64,000 nucleotides of DNA from Sambucus nigra (taxonomy: Eukaryota > Streptophyta > Magnoliopsida > Dipsacales > Adoxaceae), in NCBI GenBank assembly GCA_949130495.1, contig OX422215.1:525197755-525261754 (forward strand), in the 5' to 3' direction. Numbering within the stretch: position 1 is the first letter of the stretch; the number at the start of each line of letters is the position of its first letter. Of the stretch, positions 34,757-46,472 are shown in pieces. The notes below the pieces were generated by a model. The model worked only from the letters and a program-made list of their open reading frames with translations, searched no databases and had not been told where the DNA came from. Both the position numbers and the translations under genes were made by a program.

Positions 34757-36960
34757 TGAAATAACTCAATTACAATATTTATCAATGTTAAAGGGATGAT
34801 TGAGAATCCAGATAAACTCTTCGGAGAAACTCTTATTTGTTTGATAAAAATTTCACACAAGATGTGTTAAAAATGTAAGACAAATTATTTCAGATTCTTG
34901 GTGACACGATGCAGAAAGTTTTAGATACCCTAATTAAACTTATTTAATAAGAGATGGCATGCTATAATTAAGAATCATTCACATAAATCTTATAATATAT
35001 TTTTATTGTGGTAAAACCCTAAAGGTCAGAGAAACATCCACGGTGACCTCTAAGACACAAAATCAAAATCTACTAAAATGGAATTAAGGTTACAAATTAC
35101 ATGCATGCAATATAGGATCAAAAATATGAAAGAAGAATATTCATAAATGCTAGATCTCCACCTCTTTAGGTACTTTTCTCTGATCCAGTAGAATCTTGAA
35201 ACCCCCACTCCTTAGTTTGTCTTTATTTCGACTCATGAATTAGGTTCTCCAAAAAATATCCAGACTTCACTAACAATGTTATGTGAGATAAAGAAAATGA
35301 TATGATTAATAACAATATGGTCATGCAATAACGCACACATACTTGATGCACGCAGTCCCACAAGTTACACGAGTCTTCTAAATGCTCAGATCTAAGACAT
35401 ATAATATGAGACAGTTAATAATACTATATCTGGTCAATTTTTTTGAAAAATGGATCTCAAAATTATATTTACACAAAAAATAGATTTCACAAATCATAAA
35501 ATTACTTAAAAAAATATTGATCTTAACGTCTAAATGATTTGCTCATATTTAGAGTTTGCAGATCTAAAAATATTTCGAAATATGTACAAAATTCTAATAA
35601 ACAAAATTAACTTTCCTAAAAAGATGTTTACGAAACAAACTATAATGAATATAAAAGAAGATAAATGTAAAAGTGTGTGAAATGTATCACATATGTTAGA
35701 TTCTTGATTTTATATAAAAAAAATCAAGTCTCTAACAACTGTGAGGTATGCTTAAAGGAGAAACAGATCTAGAGGCAATTTGATAGAATCGAAACTCAAA
35801 CTCTCAAAAACTTAACTCTCTTTTTTTTAAAACCCGAATATATTTGATTGAAATATACTCTCTAATTTTCAAAAAATGTTTAATAGAAAAACAATTGTAA
35901 ATGATTTATACACTGATTTTTAATCAAAAGTTTTCTCTTGGATCTATCTCTAAACTACCCTTTCTCTCTCTAACCTTCCCCCCTCTCTCTCTCTTCTCTT
36001 CTCTTTTCTTATCTTCGATCTTTAAAATGAACAAAAGTCTATGAACGTTGAGATGAAGAGGGTTAATAGGATGATAAGTTCTGGAAACCGTCGTTCGAAT
36101 GATTAATTGAGATGAATTGTACTGAATTGACCTAAATCTAATGGTCAGAAATGAAATGTCTAAGGTAAGCTTTGGAGCTTATAACCGGTCACAGGTCACA
36201 ACATGTGATTGACTATGAAGGATGGCACACGGATCATATAATTTCAAACAACAACCATTGATGAAATAATATCCATTGGTGTGTGTTTTGTCTTGTGTTT
36301 GTGAGTGTGAAGAAACACAATTTCAGCAAATAAGGTAATGAAAGATCGCCCACACGCATTGCACACACACACGCCAATTAATAACCGATTCCCAAAGGTT
36401 TTAAAACATTTATTAAAAAATATTCATTTAAATTTTTAAATGATAAATAATTTCAAAAAATAATTTTAAAAATTTTAAAAAATCCAGAAAATTATTTTAT
36501 ACACATATGATGCGGTGTGTCCTATTGTATGGGTTTGTTATACCTTTGGAGCTAAAAATGGATAGGGAAGAATTTTAGGTTTTCCAGTTGTAATAGCACC
36601 AATCTTGAATTGTGGAGTACCATTTGGAGGAGCTCAAGGTTGCTAAACTATTTTTTCTTAATATCCAGACTAGATAAAAGACCTACGTGGCACATAAGGG
36701 TGTTTTAGATTCTTCCCCACACGTCATTTCAATCCACTCCAACTCTAGCTATGAAGAGGAAGCTTAAGAAGGCATTAAATTATTCTTGGATGATCTTGAC
36801 CCACTTTTTACTTACAATTCCAACATCTCTGGTCGTCCTTGGTAGGAAGTTGAAAAACAAAAAAACCTCTACACATGAGACTTCACATTTCCTCCAGTCC
36901 CCTATGACGTGGAAGATATGACTAGAAGACAAAGGAATTCGGTCGATCTGGCAACTACCA
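34757..36960 (-). repeat. Right copy of element C long repeat (5' LTR plus adjoining sequence)
   Basis: Starts TGAAATAACTCAATTAC next to the primer site. Matches the left copy, apart from an extra ~380 bp at 36145-36525 (GGTCAGAAATG... to ...ACACATATGATGC). After it, homology resumes at GTGTCCTATTG and extends into the antisense-gene remnant X to about 36960. The outer LTR end could not be placed. Confidence 0.65.
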
Positions 36961-38270
36961 AAGATAAGTTTAAAAAATTATTGACCAATAATAGCTAGAT
37001 TTAACAAAATGTTAATGAGAAGATGAAAAAAATAATCATCCTCGGAGAGAAAGAGTCCTAAGAGATGGAACATTAGCATCAAGAGGCCGAGCAAAGTAAA
37101 AAGATGAGGACAAACAAGAACTAGGTAGGTCCTCCACCTGCGCCAATTACCATTCCCACCCGACCTATAATAATAAAGTATCTTTAAGAGAGGCATATGA
37201 ATTTTTCCAAGACTCGTTCCCCTGAAGGGAACGGGTTAACCCTTGGGAGATCTCCTTTCTCAAATGAAAAAGCAGTAATTGAGGCCGATTTACCCATTGA
37301 GACTTAGAGGTTGCATATTCCATTGCTCAGACATCGATGTTTCCGTTTGGCATGATTGATCTGAGGGACTTCTCTTTGGAGAGGCTCCACAGGGAAGGTA
37401 TGTAACATAATGTTCTGGTAAATCACCCAACTTTTTAATTTTTATTTACGCCTATTTTGTTTTCAACATTTTCCACTTTTCTGCACAAAGGATTCATGTC
37501 ACTCAAGAACTCGCCGATTGAGTTACCTGTTTCGAAGGAATAATGATCAACTCAGGAAATCTAATAACACCTTAAATGTACAACTCCTCCACTAAATCAA
37601 GAACTTGGATGACCTTAATAATAAGTTGAGGGTTGAGGAGGATGCAAAGACGAAAGTGGTGGAAGAAGCAGAGTGGGCTCAAAATGAGTTCAACAAGTTG
37701 GACACTGAACTGTCCAATTTGAGGACCTCCTTTTAACATAAGGTCCTTTAAAATATAATCCCCCAGAGGCAAAAAGAGTACGATGGAGCGGGCCCGAGAG
37801 GATGATCTGGAAAAATCCTACAATGATGTATTTGAGGTAGTGGTTTAAGTGATCGCTTTGAAACTAGAATTTTATGAGTCATTGCATTTAATAAGGGATG
37901 GGTAACTGTCCTGGTGAAAGTAAATGTCTGCAAGGGTGATTAAGCCTATGCCAAACACCCATATTTGGTGAATATCATGGTGGGTGATGTGTTGGCACAT
38001 CATTTAATTGCCGATCCTCAACAACCCAGGTCGCTGCTGATCAATTCGTCCTACTTACTACCTCTTCTCTTGGGGGAATAACTCTTATCCTCCGATAACT
38101 CAGGTTATTGAGCCCACTTTCGATCAGTCCACCCTAACTGCTGCTACTGCTCTTATGGAGATCACCCTCAACGCTTAGTTTTTTCTGTCCTTGTTTAAAT
38201 GTAATGTTTATTTACCCATTGAGGTCATTGCCTTGTAGGCCCATGGACATTTTTTATTTATGATAAACAT
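36690..38270 (+). pseudogene. Remnant X: Tat-type antisense gene with coiled coil
   Basis: The plus-strand reading LFLDDLDPLFTY (36780-36815) and MTRRQRNSVDLATT (from 36918) lead into a mixed polar region. A likely intron lies at 37398-37490 (GTATGT..ACAAAG, 93 nt). After it comes a clear coiled coil, RRNNDQLRKSNNTLNVQLL and VEEDAKTKVVEEAEWAQNEF. The NKGWVTVLVKV segment near 37891-37925 matches FKDGWSSTLVEVG in element D and FKKGWD in A, which ties X to the antisense-gene family. The N-terminal gypsy-type domain is missing, and block 2 is interrupted by the DnaJ copy. Many stops. No pol of its own is seen next to it. Confidence 0.55.
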
Positions 38271-38387
38271 ATTTCCATTTTATTTGATCTCTTGATGTGC
38301 ATTTATTTTCTCTCCATGACATACCTAGAATGTTTATTAAATGTACTCTTTCTAGGGTTTCCTTGGTAGATTGAGTGATTTTTAAAG

Positions 38388-39652
38388 ATGTTTGGGAGGG
38401 CACCTAAGAAGAGTGATAACAATAAGTACTACGAGATCTTGGGAGTTTCTAAGAGCACTTCCCAGGATGGTCTCAAGAAGGCTTATCGTAAAGCCTCTAT
38501 AAAAAACCATCCTGACAAAGGAGGTGATCCCAAAATTTTTAAAGAGCTTTCCCAAGACTATGAGCTTTTGAGTGATCCATAGAAACGTGAGATATATGAT
38601 TAGTATGGTGAGAATGCTCTCAAGGAAGGAATAGGTGGTGCAAAAAGTCATGGGCATGACCTATTTGACATCTTCCAGTCCTTCTTTGGTGGTAGTCCAT
38701 TTGGTGGTGATAATGGTAGTAGCAGAGGAAAAAGATAAAGAAGGGGAGAGGATATGGTTCACCTTCTAAAGGTTTATGTGGAGTATATCTATAATGGGAC
38801 ATCCAAGACGCTTTACCTTTCAAGCAATGTTCTCTGCTGCAAGTGCAAAGGCAAAGGGTTCAAGTCAGGTGCTTCAATGAAATGTGTGGGCTGTTAAGGT
38901 TCTGTAATGAAGGTTTCTATTAGACACCTCAACCAATCAATGATCTAGCAGATACAACATCCTTGTAATGAGTGTAATGGGACTTGGGAGTCTATCAATG
39001 ATAAAGATCACTGCCCGCAGTGAAAATGTGAGAAGGTTGTGCATGAGAAGAAGGTTTTGGAAGTCTTTATGGAGAAGGGTATGCAAAATGGACAAAGAAT
39101 TACATTCCCCGGATAAGATGATGAGGTACTTGACACAGTCACTGGGGATATATTGTGTATAGTACAATAGAAAGAGCACCCCAAGTTCAAGCGAAAGGGT
39201 GATGACCTATTTGTGGAACACACTTTGACATTAACCAAGTCACTTTGTGTCTTTCAATTTATCTTAACTCATCTAGATACCAGGAAAATTCTTATTAAAT
39301 ACCAAGACGGATAAGTTTTCAAGCCTGATTCGTTCAAGGCCATAAACGATGAAGGAATATTAATGTACCAGAGGCCATTCATGAGAGGCAAGCTATATAT
39401 TCACTTTACCGTGGATTTCCAGAATCTTTGAGCACAGATCACTGCAAGGCCCTCGAAGTTGTGTTTCCCCTTAGGCCTTCAAAGCAGATAACAGATGTAA
39501 GTGTGGATAAATGTGACAAGACCATGCTACATGATGTTAACATTGAGGACGAGATGCATAGGAAATAACAACAAAATGCCTAAGTGGCATATAATGAAAA
39601 TGATGATAATATGCATGGTGGGGCCCAGGGGGTGCAGTGTGCTCAACAATGA
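38388..39652 (+). pseudogene. Processed (intronless) pseudogene of a plant type I DnaJ / HSP40 (ANJ1-like)
   Basis: ATG 38388 opens [20 protein letters not shown]; the J domain carries the HPD motif (NHPDKGGDP). Then come a G/F region (DIFQSFFGGSPFGG), cysteine repeats (CCKCKGKG, CVGC, CNECNGTWE; the fourth has lost a C to TGA), the substrate-binding half (KEHPKFKRKGDDLFVEHTLT, YQRPFMRGKLYIHFTVDF) and the terminal CAQQ, a farnesylation box in cytosolic plant DnaJ proteins. Length corresponds to about 421 residues, normal for the family. One base is missing near 39420 (frameshift) and about ten in-frame stops occur, many at former Q or E codons. Plant genes of this class have introns; here the coding sequence is continuous, so it is a retrocopy, made by LINE-type machinery on inference. 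No poly(A) tail or target duplication was recognised. Confidence 0.93.
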
Positions 39653-39750
39653 TGCCCCCTCTCATTTATTGACGACAGTGATGGGAAAGCTTACCTAGAT
39701 CAGAGTCATTGGGTTGTGATGATACTAGAATTGGTTCCACCAAAGTCAAA
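39653..39750 (+). other. Possible 3' UTR of the DnaJ copy
   Basis: About 100 bases between the DnaJ stop and the start of LTR-like sequence. No tail or other signal is clear. Confidence 0.3.
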
Positions 39751-40667
39751 GTGTGTAAGTTCAAAACTAAACAATAATGGAGTATGACAGATATAAATAA
39801 GTAGACAAAAAGAGATGAGGCAAAGGAGAAAATAATATAAAATATAAATGGTTCAACCTTTGAAGGGCCTATGTCCATTGTGTGAGTGTGTGATATCCAC
39901 TAAATCTGGGTTATAATGGCCTTGGGATACAAGCACTCAAGGTTTCTCTCTCTAAGTAATCAGTTTAGTAGAGTTTCAGTAGGGTTTACAATTTGTAATC
40001 CCTCTCAATGAGGTAGAAGACAAGTATTTATATGGATGGGCCCAGGCATGAAAGAGTCATGCATAATATCCAGTGTCTAATGTTGCATTGCCAGTTGTCC
40101 TTTGTGCATGTAAGCAATAATTAAGATATATTATTCACATGTGTGGATGATGCTGTTATAATAGTTTGGCTCACGCGGGTCTTGCAACCCACGTGCATTC
40201 TCCAATGCATTCCTCATTCCATGCACTTTAGGAGGTGCCAAGAATGTCTTGATGAGTTGAGGAGTTGGCCTGGCCGAGTATGAGACTACTGATTTACCAC
40301 TGAGTGTCAGGACAAGATGAAAGTGTAGGTTGGCCTAAGGGGTCTCAGCCTTGTGATAGAGATGAGGCGAGACGTTAGACAAGCAAAGACTTCCTATGGC
40401 TTGGCTTGAGTCTGAGACAAGATGTATTGGCCAAGACGGGTCGAGCAGTTGTACAATATGGGTAGCATTGAGGAAGATTCATGGAATCATCTTGGGATGA
40501 GGGTGGCTTAAGCCGAGACGAGGTCTCATAATGGAGCATTAATTAACCCTAGCCCTTAGTCTTATGTGGGAATGGGAGGCTGAGGGATAAATATATGAGT
40601 TCTAACATTGATGAGGAATTTCTAATGTGTCAGGTGTGGGCTAGTTGATGAGGTTTATGTTTTGACA
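39750..40667 (-). repeat. LTR of Tat-like element H (left border approximate)
   Basis: The right end is defined by minus-strand ATCTAAGGACAAG (purine tract) followed by TGTCAAAACATAAACC, the same arrangement as the LTR of element D (TGTAGATGTCAAAAATT). It contains TGGTTCAACC...CTATGTCCATTG at 39848-39880, the conserved block of the Tat LTRs. It would be the 3' LTR of a minus-strand element. No partner LTR was found in the window. Confidence 0.55.
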
Positions 40668-41477
40668 CTTGTCCTTAGATCATGGGATTAGCGTGTTGCT
40701 CAATAGGAGGCGACAACTGACATTTTGTGAAGTGTGCCCTAATGATGGGCCTTAGAACTCGTGCCTCATCTTTGTTAGGCTTAAAAATAAATTCAAACAC
40801 CTATTTTTCCATTATTATCCCTTTACGCGCTAACTCTCTCTTTAAACCCAAAAATTTCCAAAGCTCTTTCTCCCTCTCTTGGCTAAAGCATTTTCCAAGT
40901 GATTTTCGGGGGGTTTTCAAGCGTCAGTCCTCTCCCAGGAATTCACCATTTCCATTTTTCTCCTTTTCTTCTATTGGGTTAGTGAGTATAATGCTTTATA
41001 TTTTTCTGTTGACACTGTGAGTTTTTCGGCGACGTTTAATCTTTTTTGGTGGGTTCCATCGTTGGCTTTTGGGCCATTTTAGTGTTGGTTGTGGACGTTT
41101 TTGTTGAACAGAGGTGGTTTTAGGACCCTCTTCCTTTACTAGTTGTTTTAGCTACTGCAAAGTTTCTCGATCTAACACCAATCATCTTCTCCGATAATAC
41201 TCATTGAATGTTCTTGGCTATTCTTGAGTTAAAAAATAAAAAAAATGATTTGTCTGCCCTTTTTCATCTTTCTGCCAAACTCTGTCAACCTTTCAATCTG
41301 TTTATTGAATTTAATTATTTTAGCCAAGTAGAACCTCATCCCCTAGATATTAAGGAGTCTGTATGAGTTAGCTGATCAATTTCTAAACCTTAAGGAGCGG
41401 ATCTTTAATAAAACCTGTCAGTACGAGGCCGAAGTCGAGGATAAACGCCAGGTCGAGGCCTTTCCCTTATGTCCTAT
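40668..41477 (+). pseudogene. Element H: start of an antisense gene, cut off by element D
   Basis: Leader-like pyrimidine-rich sequence (40800-40960), then little that is readable until an acceptor-like AATTATTTTAG near 41323. After it LRSLYELADQFLNLKER and CQYEAEVEDKRQVEAF read as a coiled coil of the same style as block 2 of elements A and D. It stops at the left LTR of D. The rest of H should lie beyond D, outside or near the right edge. Confidence 0.45.
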
Positions 41478-41944
41478 TGATGAAAAAAACTAGACTATGT
41501 CTAATTATTTGATCACAGATAAAATAAGTAAATAAGAGAGACACAAAAGATCTTTAAAGTAGTTCGGCTAAAAGGAAAAACCTATGTCCACTGTTATGTA
41601 CTGCCTTGCCTTTATTCAGGTGTATCCTTGTCCCTTGGATTCATGGATTATAATGTATTTATAGCCCATGAGGAAGTACAAGAGTTGGAATATCGGAGTA
41701 TGGAATGCCTTTATAAATTAGGCATTTACATCTATACAACGTTCATAATGTATACAACTGATAGCGCTTTACTCACCAGGTTGGTTGGTCTTCCTGCTAT
41801 TGGTCGGGCTTCTTAAAATGTTGGTCGGTATTCCTGGACTTGGTTGAGGGATTACGCCCTTATTGACTAGGACAAATGCCACGTTGGATAATACATGTTC
41901 ATTTTTTATTAGTCCATGTAATAAGGCAATTTTTGACATCTACA
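41478..41944 (-). repeat. 3' LTR of element D
   Basis: Minus strand starts TGTAGATGTCAAAAATTGCC after the purine-rich AGTAGGGGCTTC. The other end is near TGATGAAAAAAACTAGAC. Carries AGTTCGGC...CTATGTCCACTG at 41560-41592. No second copy is present, so borders are inferred from signals. Confidence 0.65.
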
Positions 41945-41956
41945 GAAGCCCCTACT
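41945..41956 (-). promoter_or_regulatory. Polypurine tract of element D
   Basis: Minus strand AGTAGGGGCTTC directly before the LTR start. Short and degenerate. The rest up to 42392 is the promoter and leader of the antisense gene. Confidence 0.45.
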
Positions 41957-42224
41957 GTTTCATGCTTGAGTTTTTTGCGAAAGTGTGAAATATTTAGCCC
42001 TAAAGTTTCTTGGTAAACAATTCTAATACTTGGTCGGTTACTGACTTCCCATACTTGTGAAATTATTGACTTAACTGATGGCACATAACGCAGATATCAT
42101 TTTTACAATTATCCAATGTATTGATGAATCGTTTTTGGGCAGATATGTCTTTTTTTGGCTTAGACACCAACAGTTCAATCGACAATCCCTTTAATCATTA
42201 CCCTCTCCAGTTTTTGAGGAAATC

Positions 42225-42233
42225 TATAAAAGG
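42225..42233 (+). promoter_or_regulatory. TATA box of the element D antisense gene
   Basis: TATAAAAGG about 160 bases before the first ATG of the antisense gene, with a pyrimidine-rich leader (TCTCTTTTACTTTTCTTC) in between. It lies inside the element, not in its LTR, and points away from the LTR promoter. Confidence 0.55.
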
Positions 42234-42392
42234 CGAGAAAAATCATGATTGTGTTTTACCTCAAACCTTATGAGTTTCTGCTGCTATCATCTTGAGCTTT
42301 ATGTGTGACCGTTTCTTTTGTCCTTCAGTTCATTCTGAATCCTTAAATCCTTATAAGAATATTCTCTCTTTTACTTTTCTTCATCTTTGAAC

Positions 42393-44289
42393 ATGGTTTA
42401 CTCAGTAGCGTCTCTAGAGGAATTTAGGAATGAGTGGAATATCCCTTCATGGGTGGATTTGGAGCTTCCAAGTCCTCCTATGGACCTTTTTTCTTTGTCT
42501 GAGGGCCATTGGCTCCCTTATATTTTTATTGCTGATTGTGGGTTCGTTTTTCCCCCAAACCCATTTTTTCTTGAGTTTTGCCAGTATTTTGACGTGGATC
42601 CTACTAGAATAGCCAGCAATACTTGGAGAGTAGTTAATGGGATTTATAGGTTAAATCAGTTTTATGGGACCCATATAGGAATCATAGAGATCACACTTTG
42701 CTATAAGTGGGTCACAAGTGGAAACACTTACTATTTAAATACTAGGGACGTAAATAGGGCTTTAGTAATTAACCTCCCGAACTCCAACAGAGATTACTTG
42801 GATCATGGAGTAATTGCCAAAAATTTTCAATATGTACCCATGATAGGGGATGCTGAGTACCGAGGGCCCAGATGCCCAAAATATGGCAATGGGATAGGTT
42901 GTAACACTTTGTTTAACTCTTGTTGAATATTTTACTAATTGTTGATACTAACTTTTATCTGGTGACTTTGATTGCAGTTGATCGAAAGAGGAAGTGTCCC
43001 AAGGAGGGTGATATCAACCTCAGGGAGTGGAAGTTTATTTGGGGGCATTCATTAAAAGATAGGGGATGAGCATATTAGGTCTGCATCATACGCATTGGAG
43101 TATAAAATACCATCAATTCTTTAGTTGCTCGCCCAATTATTACTATTTTCTCCTTAGTGATCAATCTTAATTAAGACCGCATCTCTACTTCATCTGCCAC
43201 TACATGTGGTAGTATTGAACTTGCTGCTGACGCATCCTCTTTCATTGATTCAGACTTTTCCCTTGCTATAACCATGAGGAAGAAGAGATTCCCCAATATC
43301 TTGGGTGATATTATTTCTACTGGTTCCACCAAGAAGGCTACTTGTGGGGCCATAAGTAAAGAAAAAGCTGGGAAGAAGCCCCCAGCTAGGAAAAATGATG
43401 AAGCCCAGCACAAGACGCTGAAAAAAGAGCTTCCTTCCAAGCTGGCTGAGGGATCTTCTGCTAGCATCGACCAATAAGAGTTGGTCGATTGACCTGATTC
43501 TGGCTCACCATTGGCCATTGGCCCTGGTTTGGCCAAATAATTAATAAAGTCTGGTACACTACCAGACCACAGGGGTGCTGCTTTTGCAATACTCCAAGCT
43601 AGAATTTTTCAAAGGGCTGCCTAAAGCCTTGCATTAGTAAGTATTGTAACTTCTCATCCTTTTTATTCATTTCTTTATTATTTCTTGTACTAACCTACTC
43701 TGATTTATTTTTGCAGTTTGTGGACGATTTCAACAATATGCTAGAAAAGGACGATGTTCTGTGTTCTTCGTTAAATGAAGTTGATGAGGCCTTTAAGGAT
43801 CTTAAAAATCCCTTGCTTGACTCCCAACAAGCATTAGCTAACAAGGAGAAGAAGTGGGAGGACAAAATAAAGACTGTAGAAGGTGATGCTACAGTTGCTC
43901 GGGGATAGGTTGCCGAGCTGCAGAAGAAGATGGGTGCAAAGAAGGCCAAGTAATATGCATTTGATAGAGGTTGGGATAAAACTATTGGCGCTGCATCTTC
44001 TCAAATTGAGTTCTCTAAGAAGAAATGTTTCAAGGATGGTTGGTCGTCAACCCTCGTAGAGGTCGGCACTGGCCAAGACTCTGAGTTGTTTCTCATGCAT
44101 GATCCTGGGTCTCCTCCCAATATGGATGAAGAGATTTAGGATAATGGAGAGTCAGATGAATCTACCCTTATTTTGGACTCTGTCGACAAAATCTAGGCAG
44201 TTGTAGTTGATTCTTCCATCCCTCCTTCTACCGATCAAGTTATTCTGCCCCTTCTGCATCCAATCCTTTTGGGTCTACCTTAGATATAA
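42393..44289 (+). pseudogene. Antisense gene of element D, block 1
   Basis: Best preserved copy. Exon 1 from ATG 42393 (MVYSVASLEEFRNEWNIPSW) is open to the intron. It holds FPPNPFFLEFCQYFDVDPTR, VVNGIYRLNQFYGTHIGI and RGPRCPKYG, aligning throughout with element A exon 1, and is related to the putative gypsy type transposon family. Introns: 42898-42977 (80 nt, ends ATTGCAG) and 43637-43716 (GTAAGT..TTTTTGCAG, 80 nt). Exon 2 is K/A/S-rich with a basic stretch (SKEKAGKKPPARKNDEAQ). Exon 3 is coiled coil (FVDDFNNMLEKDDVLCSSL), then FKDGWSSTLVEVG and an acidic tail. Stops occur in exons 2 and 3. AT-rich sequence with ATCAATGAAAGG follows the end. Coded opposite to gag-pol; function unknown. Confidence 0.7.
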
Positions 44290-44459
44290 AGAGAGTGTAG
44301 ACCAGTTCGCCGATCAACTTTTATTTTTCTCTTTAATTACATTTTTCTTTTTATTTCATGATGTGTACTTGTAATCAACATTTTATCAATGAAAGGAACA
44401 TTACTTTACACTTTCCTTCTTTTTCTGTTATTGAATGGAAATTTTCTTGCTCTTTATAG

Positions 44460-45736
44460 TTCATGGATAAGCTGGATCAATTCTCTTCAAATGATTCTAA
44501 GCTTCTTTAAAGATGCAATGATCTCTTCAAGGCTAGTCATTTGGATATGATTGAGGAAGAATTATCTAAGTTGCTCAAAGAGGGTGCTTCAGATCAATCT
44601 AGAGAAGCCTACCTTTATTTGAAGTGTCTTCTTGATCGGGCAGTGGCTAACAATATGGCTTATTATGAAATGATTGAAGAGTTGTAAGAAGATCACAAGG
44701 ATACTAAGGCTTTTTTATATTATGACTACGATAATAAGTACAAAGCTTTAAGTGAAGGTTTAGGTTTTGAGTAGAAGTTGGAGAAACACATGTCTTTCTT
44801 CTAGATGCAAGAATTTCTGCTTAATCGGGAAATAGAGGAGACTAGCCATTGCCAAGCTGCTAGAAGAAGAAAATAATAATCTAGGGGAGGAATTGAATTT
44901 GCTAAAGACTTATTCTTCTACTGCTGGTACTATTGATGAAGGGGTTTCTTCCTTGGAAATTGAAAATGCTAGATTAAGGGAAGAAGTGGAGTCACGGAAG
45001 AAAACTAAGTGTTCTTCATCTTCTTGACAGTGATGAAGAAGTGTAACCTTCCTATTCGAGCTACTACAGATGAGGCTAGGACACAGTGGACTCTTGCTAA
45101 TCAAGTTGCTCAGTTTAAGGAAAAATATTTGGCCATTGCTGAGATATCCCAGAAGCTTCAAACTCAATTCGAGAAGTTTTCTATTCAGTCCACCCAATTA
45201 CAAGCCAAAGATGGAGTACTAAAAAAGTTACTCCACCAGGTTGAGAGGCTAACCTTCCAATTCCATAAACTGCCTAGGGAGATCTGGATAGAGGGGTAAA
45301 ATCAAGCTCTGGTTCATTTTGGATAACGGTTTAAGCAAGCTCAGAGTGAAGATTACAAATGGGGCTGAACCAATTTCTTAACAGTGATGAACGTGGAGCA
45401 GAATAACCCTCTTTGGAACTGGTACGATCCTGGTTGTTGGACTGTGAAGATCCTCCTTTCAAATGGGATGTTGATTGGATTCCTGCCAACATAATTCCCT
45501 AGTTCTTGATTTTAAAGTATTTAGGATATTATGGCCTTCATGATGAGCTAGAGATTGTTCGTCCTCCTCATATGTTAGATAGACCGAGCAACAGTAATAG
45601 AAGAATGCTTCAGGAATTCAACTTTATCAATTCCCCTTATACATTAGATGATCCTCCATCAGGCATGGAACCAACATCAAGTTGTTCTAAGGCTGAGGTG
45701 AAGCGTCCCTTAAAAATTTTTATTCCCGTAACTTAG
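44460..45736 (+). pseudogene. Antisense gene of element D, block 2
   Basis: A 3' splice-site-like TTGCTCTTTATAG ends at 44459. The reading MDKLDQFSSNDSKLL and the coiled coil IEEELSKLLKEGASD follow. A second helical part at 45009-45296 has AQFKEKYLAIAEISQKLQTQ. The C-terminal domain (about 45446-45736) reads VDWIPANIIP and YLGYYGLHDELEIVRPP and corresponds to the end of block 2 in element A. Frameshifts near 45000 and 45440 and several stops. Two diverged elements keep the same order of acceptor, coiled coil and WIP domain, which argues that block 2 is a real part of the gene. Confidence 0.55.
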
Positions 45737-46472
45737 TTGTGAGGAATATCATGTAATGATTATTTAAATGAATGAAATATATTTGAACAAATTATCTCAT
45801 TATCTCCGAATGCGAATGACTTCTTCTTTTCCATTACTTCTATTGACACACTTAATCTCTTGCTTAAGTTTAGCATCAATTACCAATGATCTCATAGGTT
45901 TTACTAGTACACTTAAATTAAAATCCAAGTTCAGTACTAGTTAGCATGTATTTCCATAGGTTCTACTAACACACCTAGATTTTTAGGATTTTCATTAGTT
46001 ACCAATAGTGACCAGGCGTATGTGCAATATGTGTTTGCATTCCTTTTTTAGGAATCTTCACAACATTCTTCCTTCACTTTGTTGAGTTGGATGTTTTATC
46101 CTTAACTTCAGTGGGAGATAAAATATTATTTTATCCTTATCTTTAGTTACCAAGTTTCTTGAGGACTTAGAATCCTTCTTTACTTGGGTTTTTTGTCTAC
46201 TGTCGATCAAGTTTTGCTTATGTCGAGCAACGTTTTAACATCAGTAATCAACTATGTAGTTGTTGTTGCTAAGGACCTATTATGGGCTCCGATCAATGGT
46301 ATGGTCGTTGTCTGATCCACTTTTGAAGTTTTTCTGAGCAACTTTCAACCGTAGCTAGTCAAGAATATAGTAGTGCATAACACTAGTACTCCCAAAAAAT
46401 TGAAAAAAGAAATGGAGGATATCAACATTTTTATTAATACTAAAATTACGTGAGTACAATGTGATTCATACA
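45737..46472. other. Spacer between antisense gene and integrase of element D
   Basis: Non-coding. Holds two imperfect copies of a phrase like CATAGGTT(T/C)TACTA at about 45893-45975, a weak counterpart of the tandem-repeat zone in the same place in element E. Confidence 0.45.

Larger units (their letters stand above)
26489..36960 (-). mobile_element. Element C: minus-strand Ty1/copia retrotransposon with nested LINE
   Basis: Gag (34674 to 33644), protease, integrase, RT and partial RNase H read right to left. A primer site TGGTATTAGAGCAGT on the minus strand (34754-34740) fixes 34757 as the inner edge of the 5' LTR. Long direct repeats lie at 26489-~28232 and 34757-~36960, but the left one joins the internal region in the middle of RNase H, and its inner part matches gene-remnant sequence outside the right LTR. 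The 3' end is therefore rearranged. A 1.5 kb LINE interrupts integrase. Heavily mutated. Confidence 0.8.
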
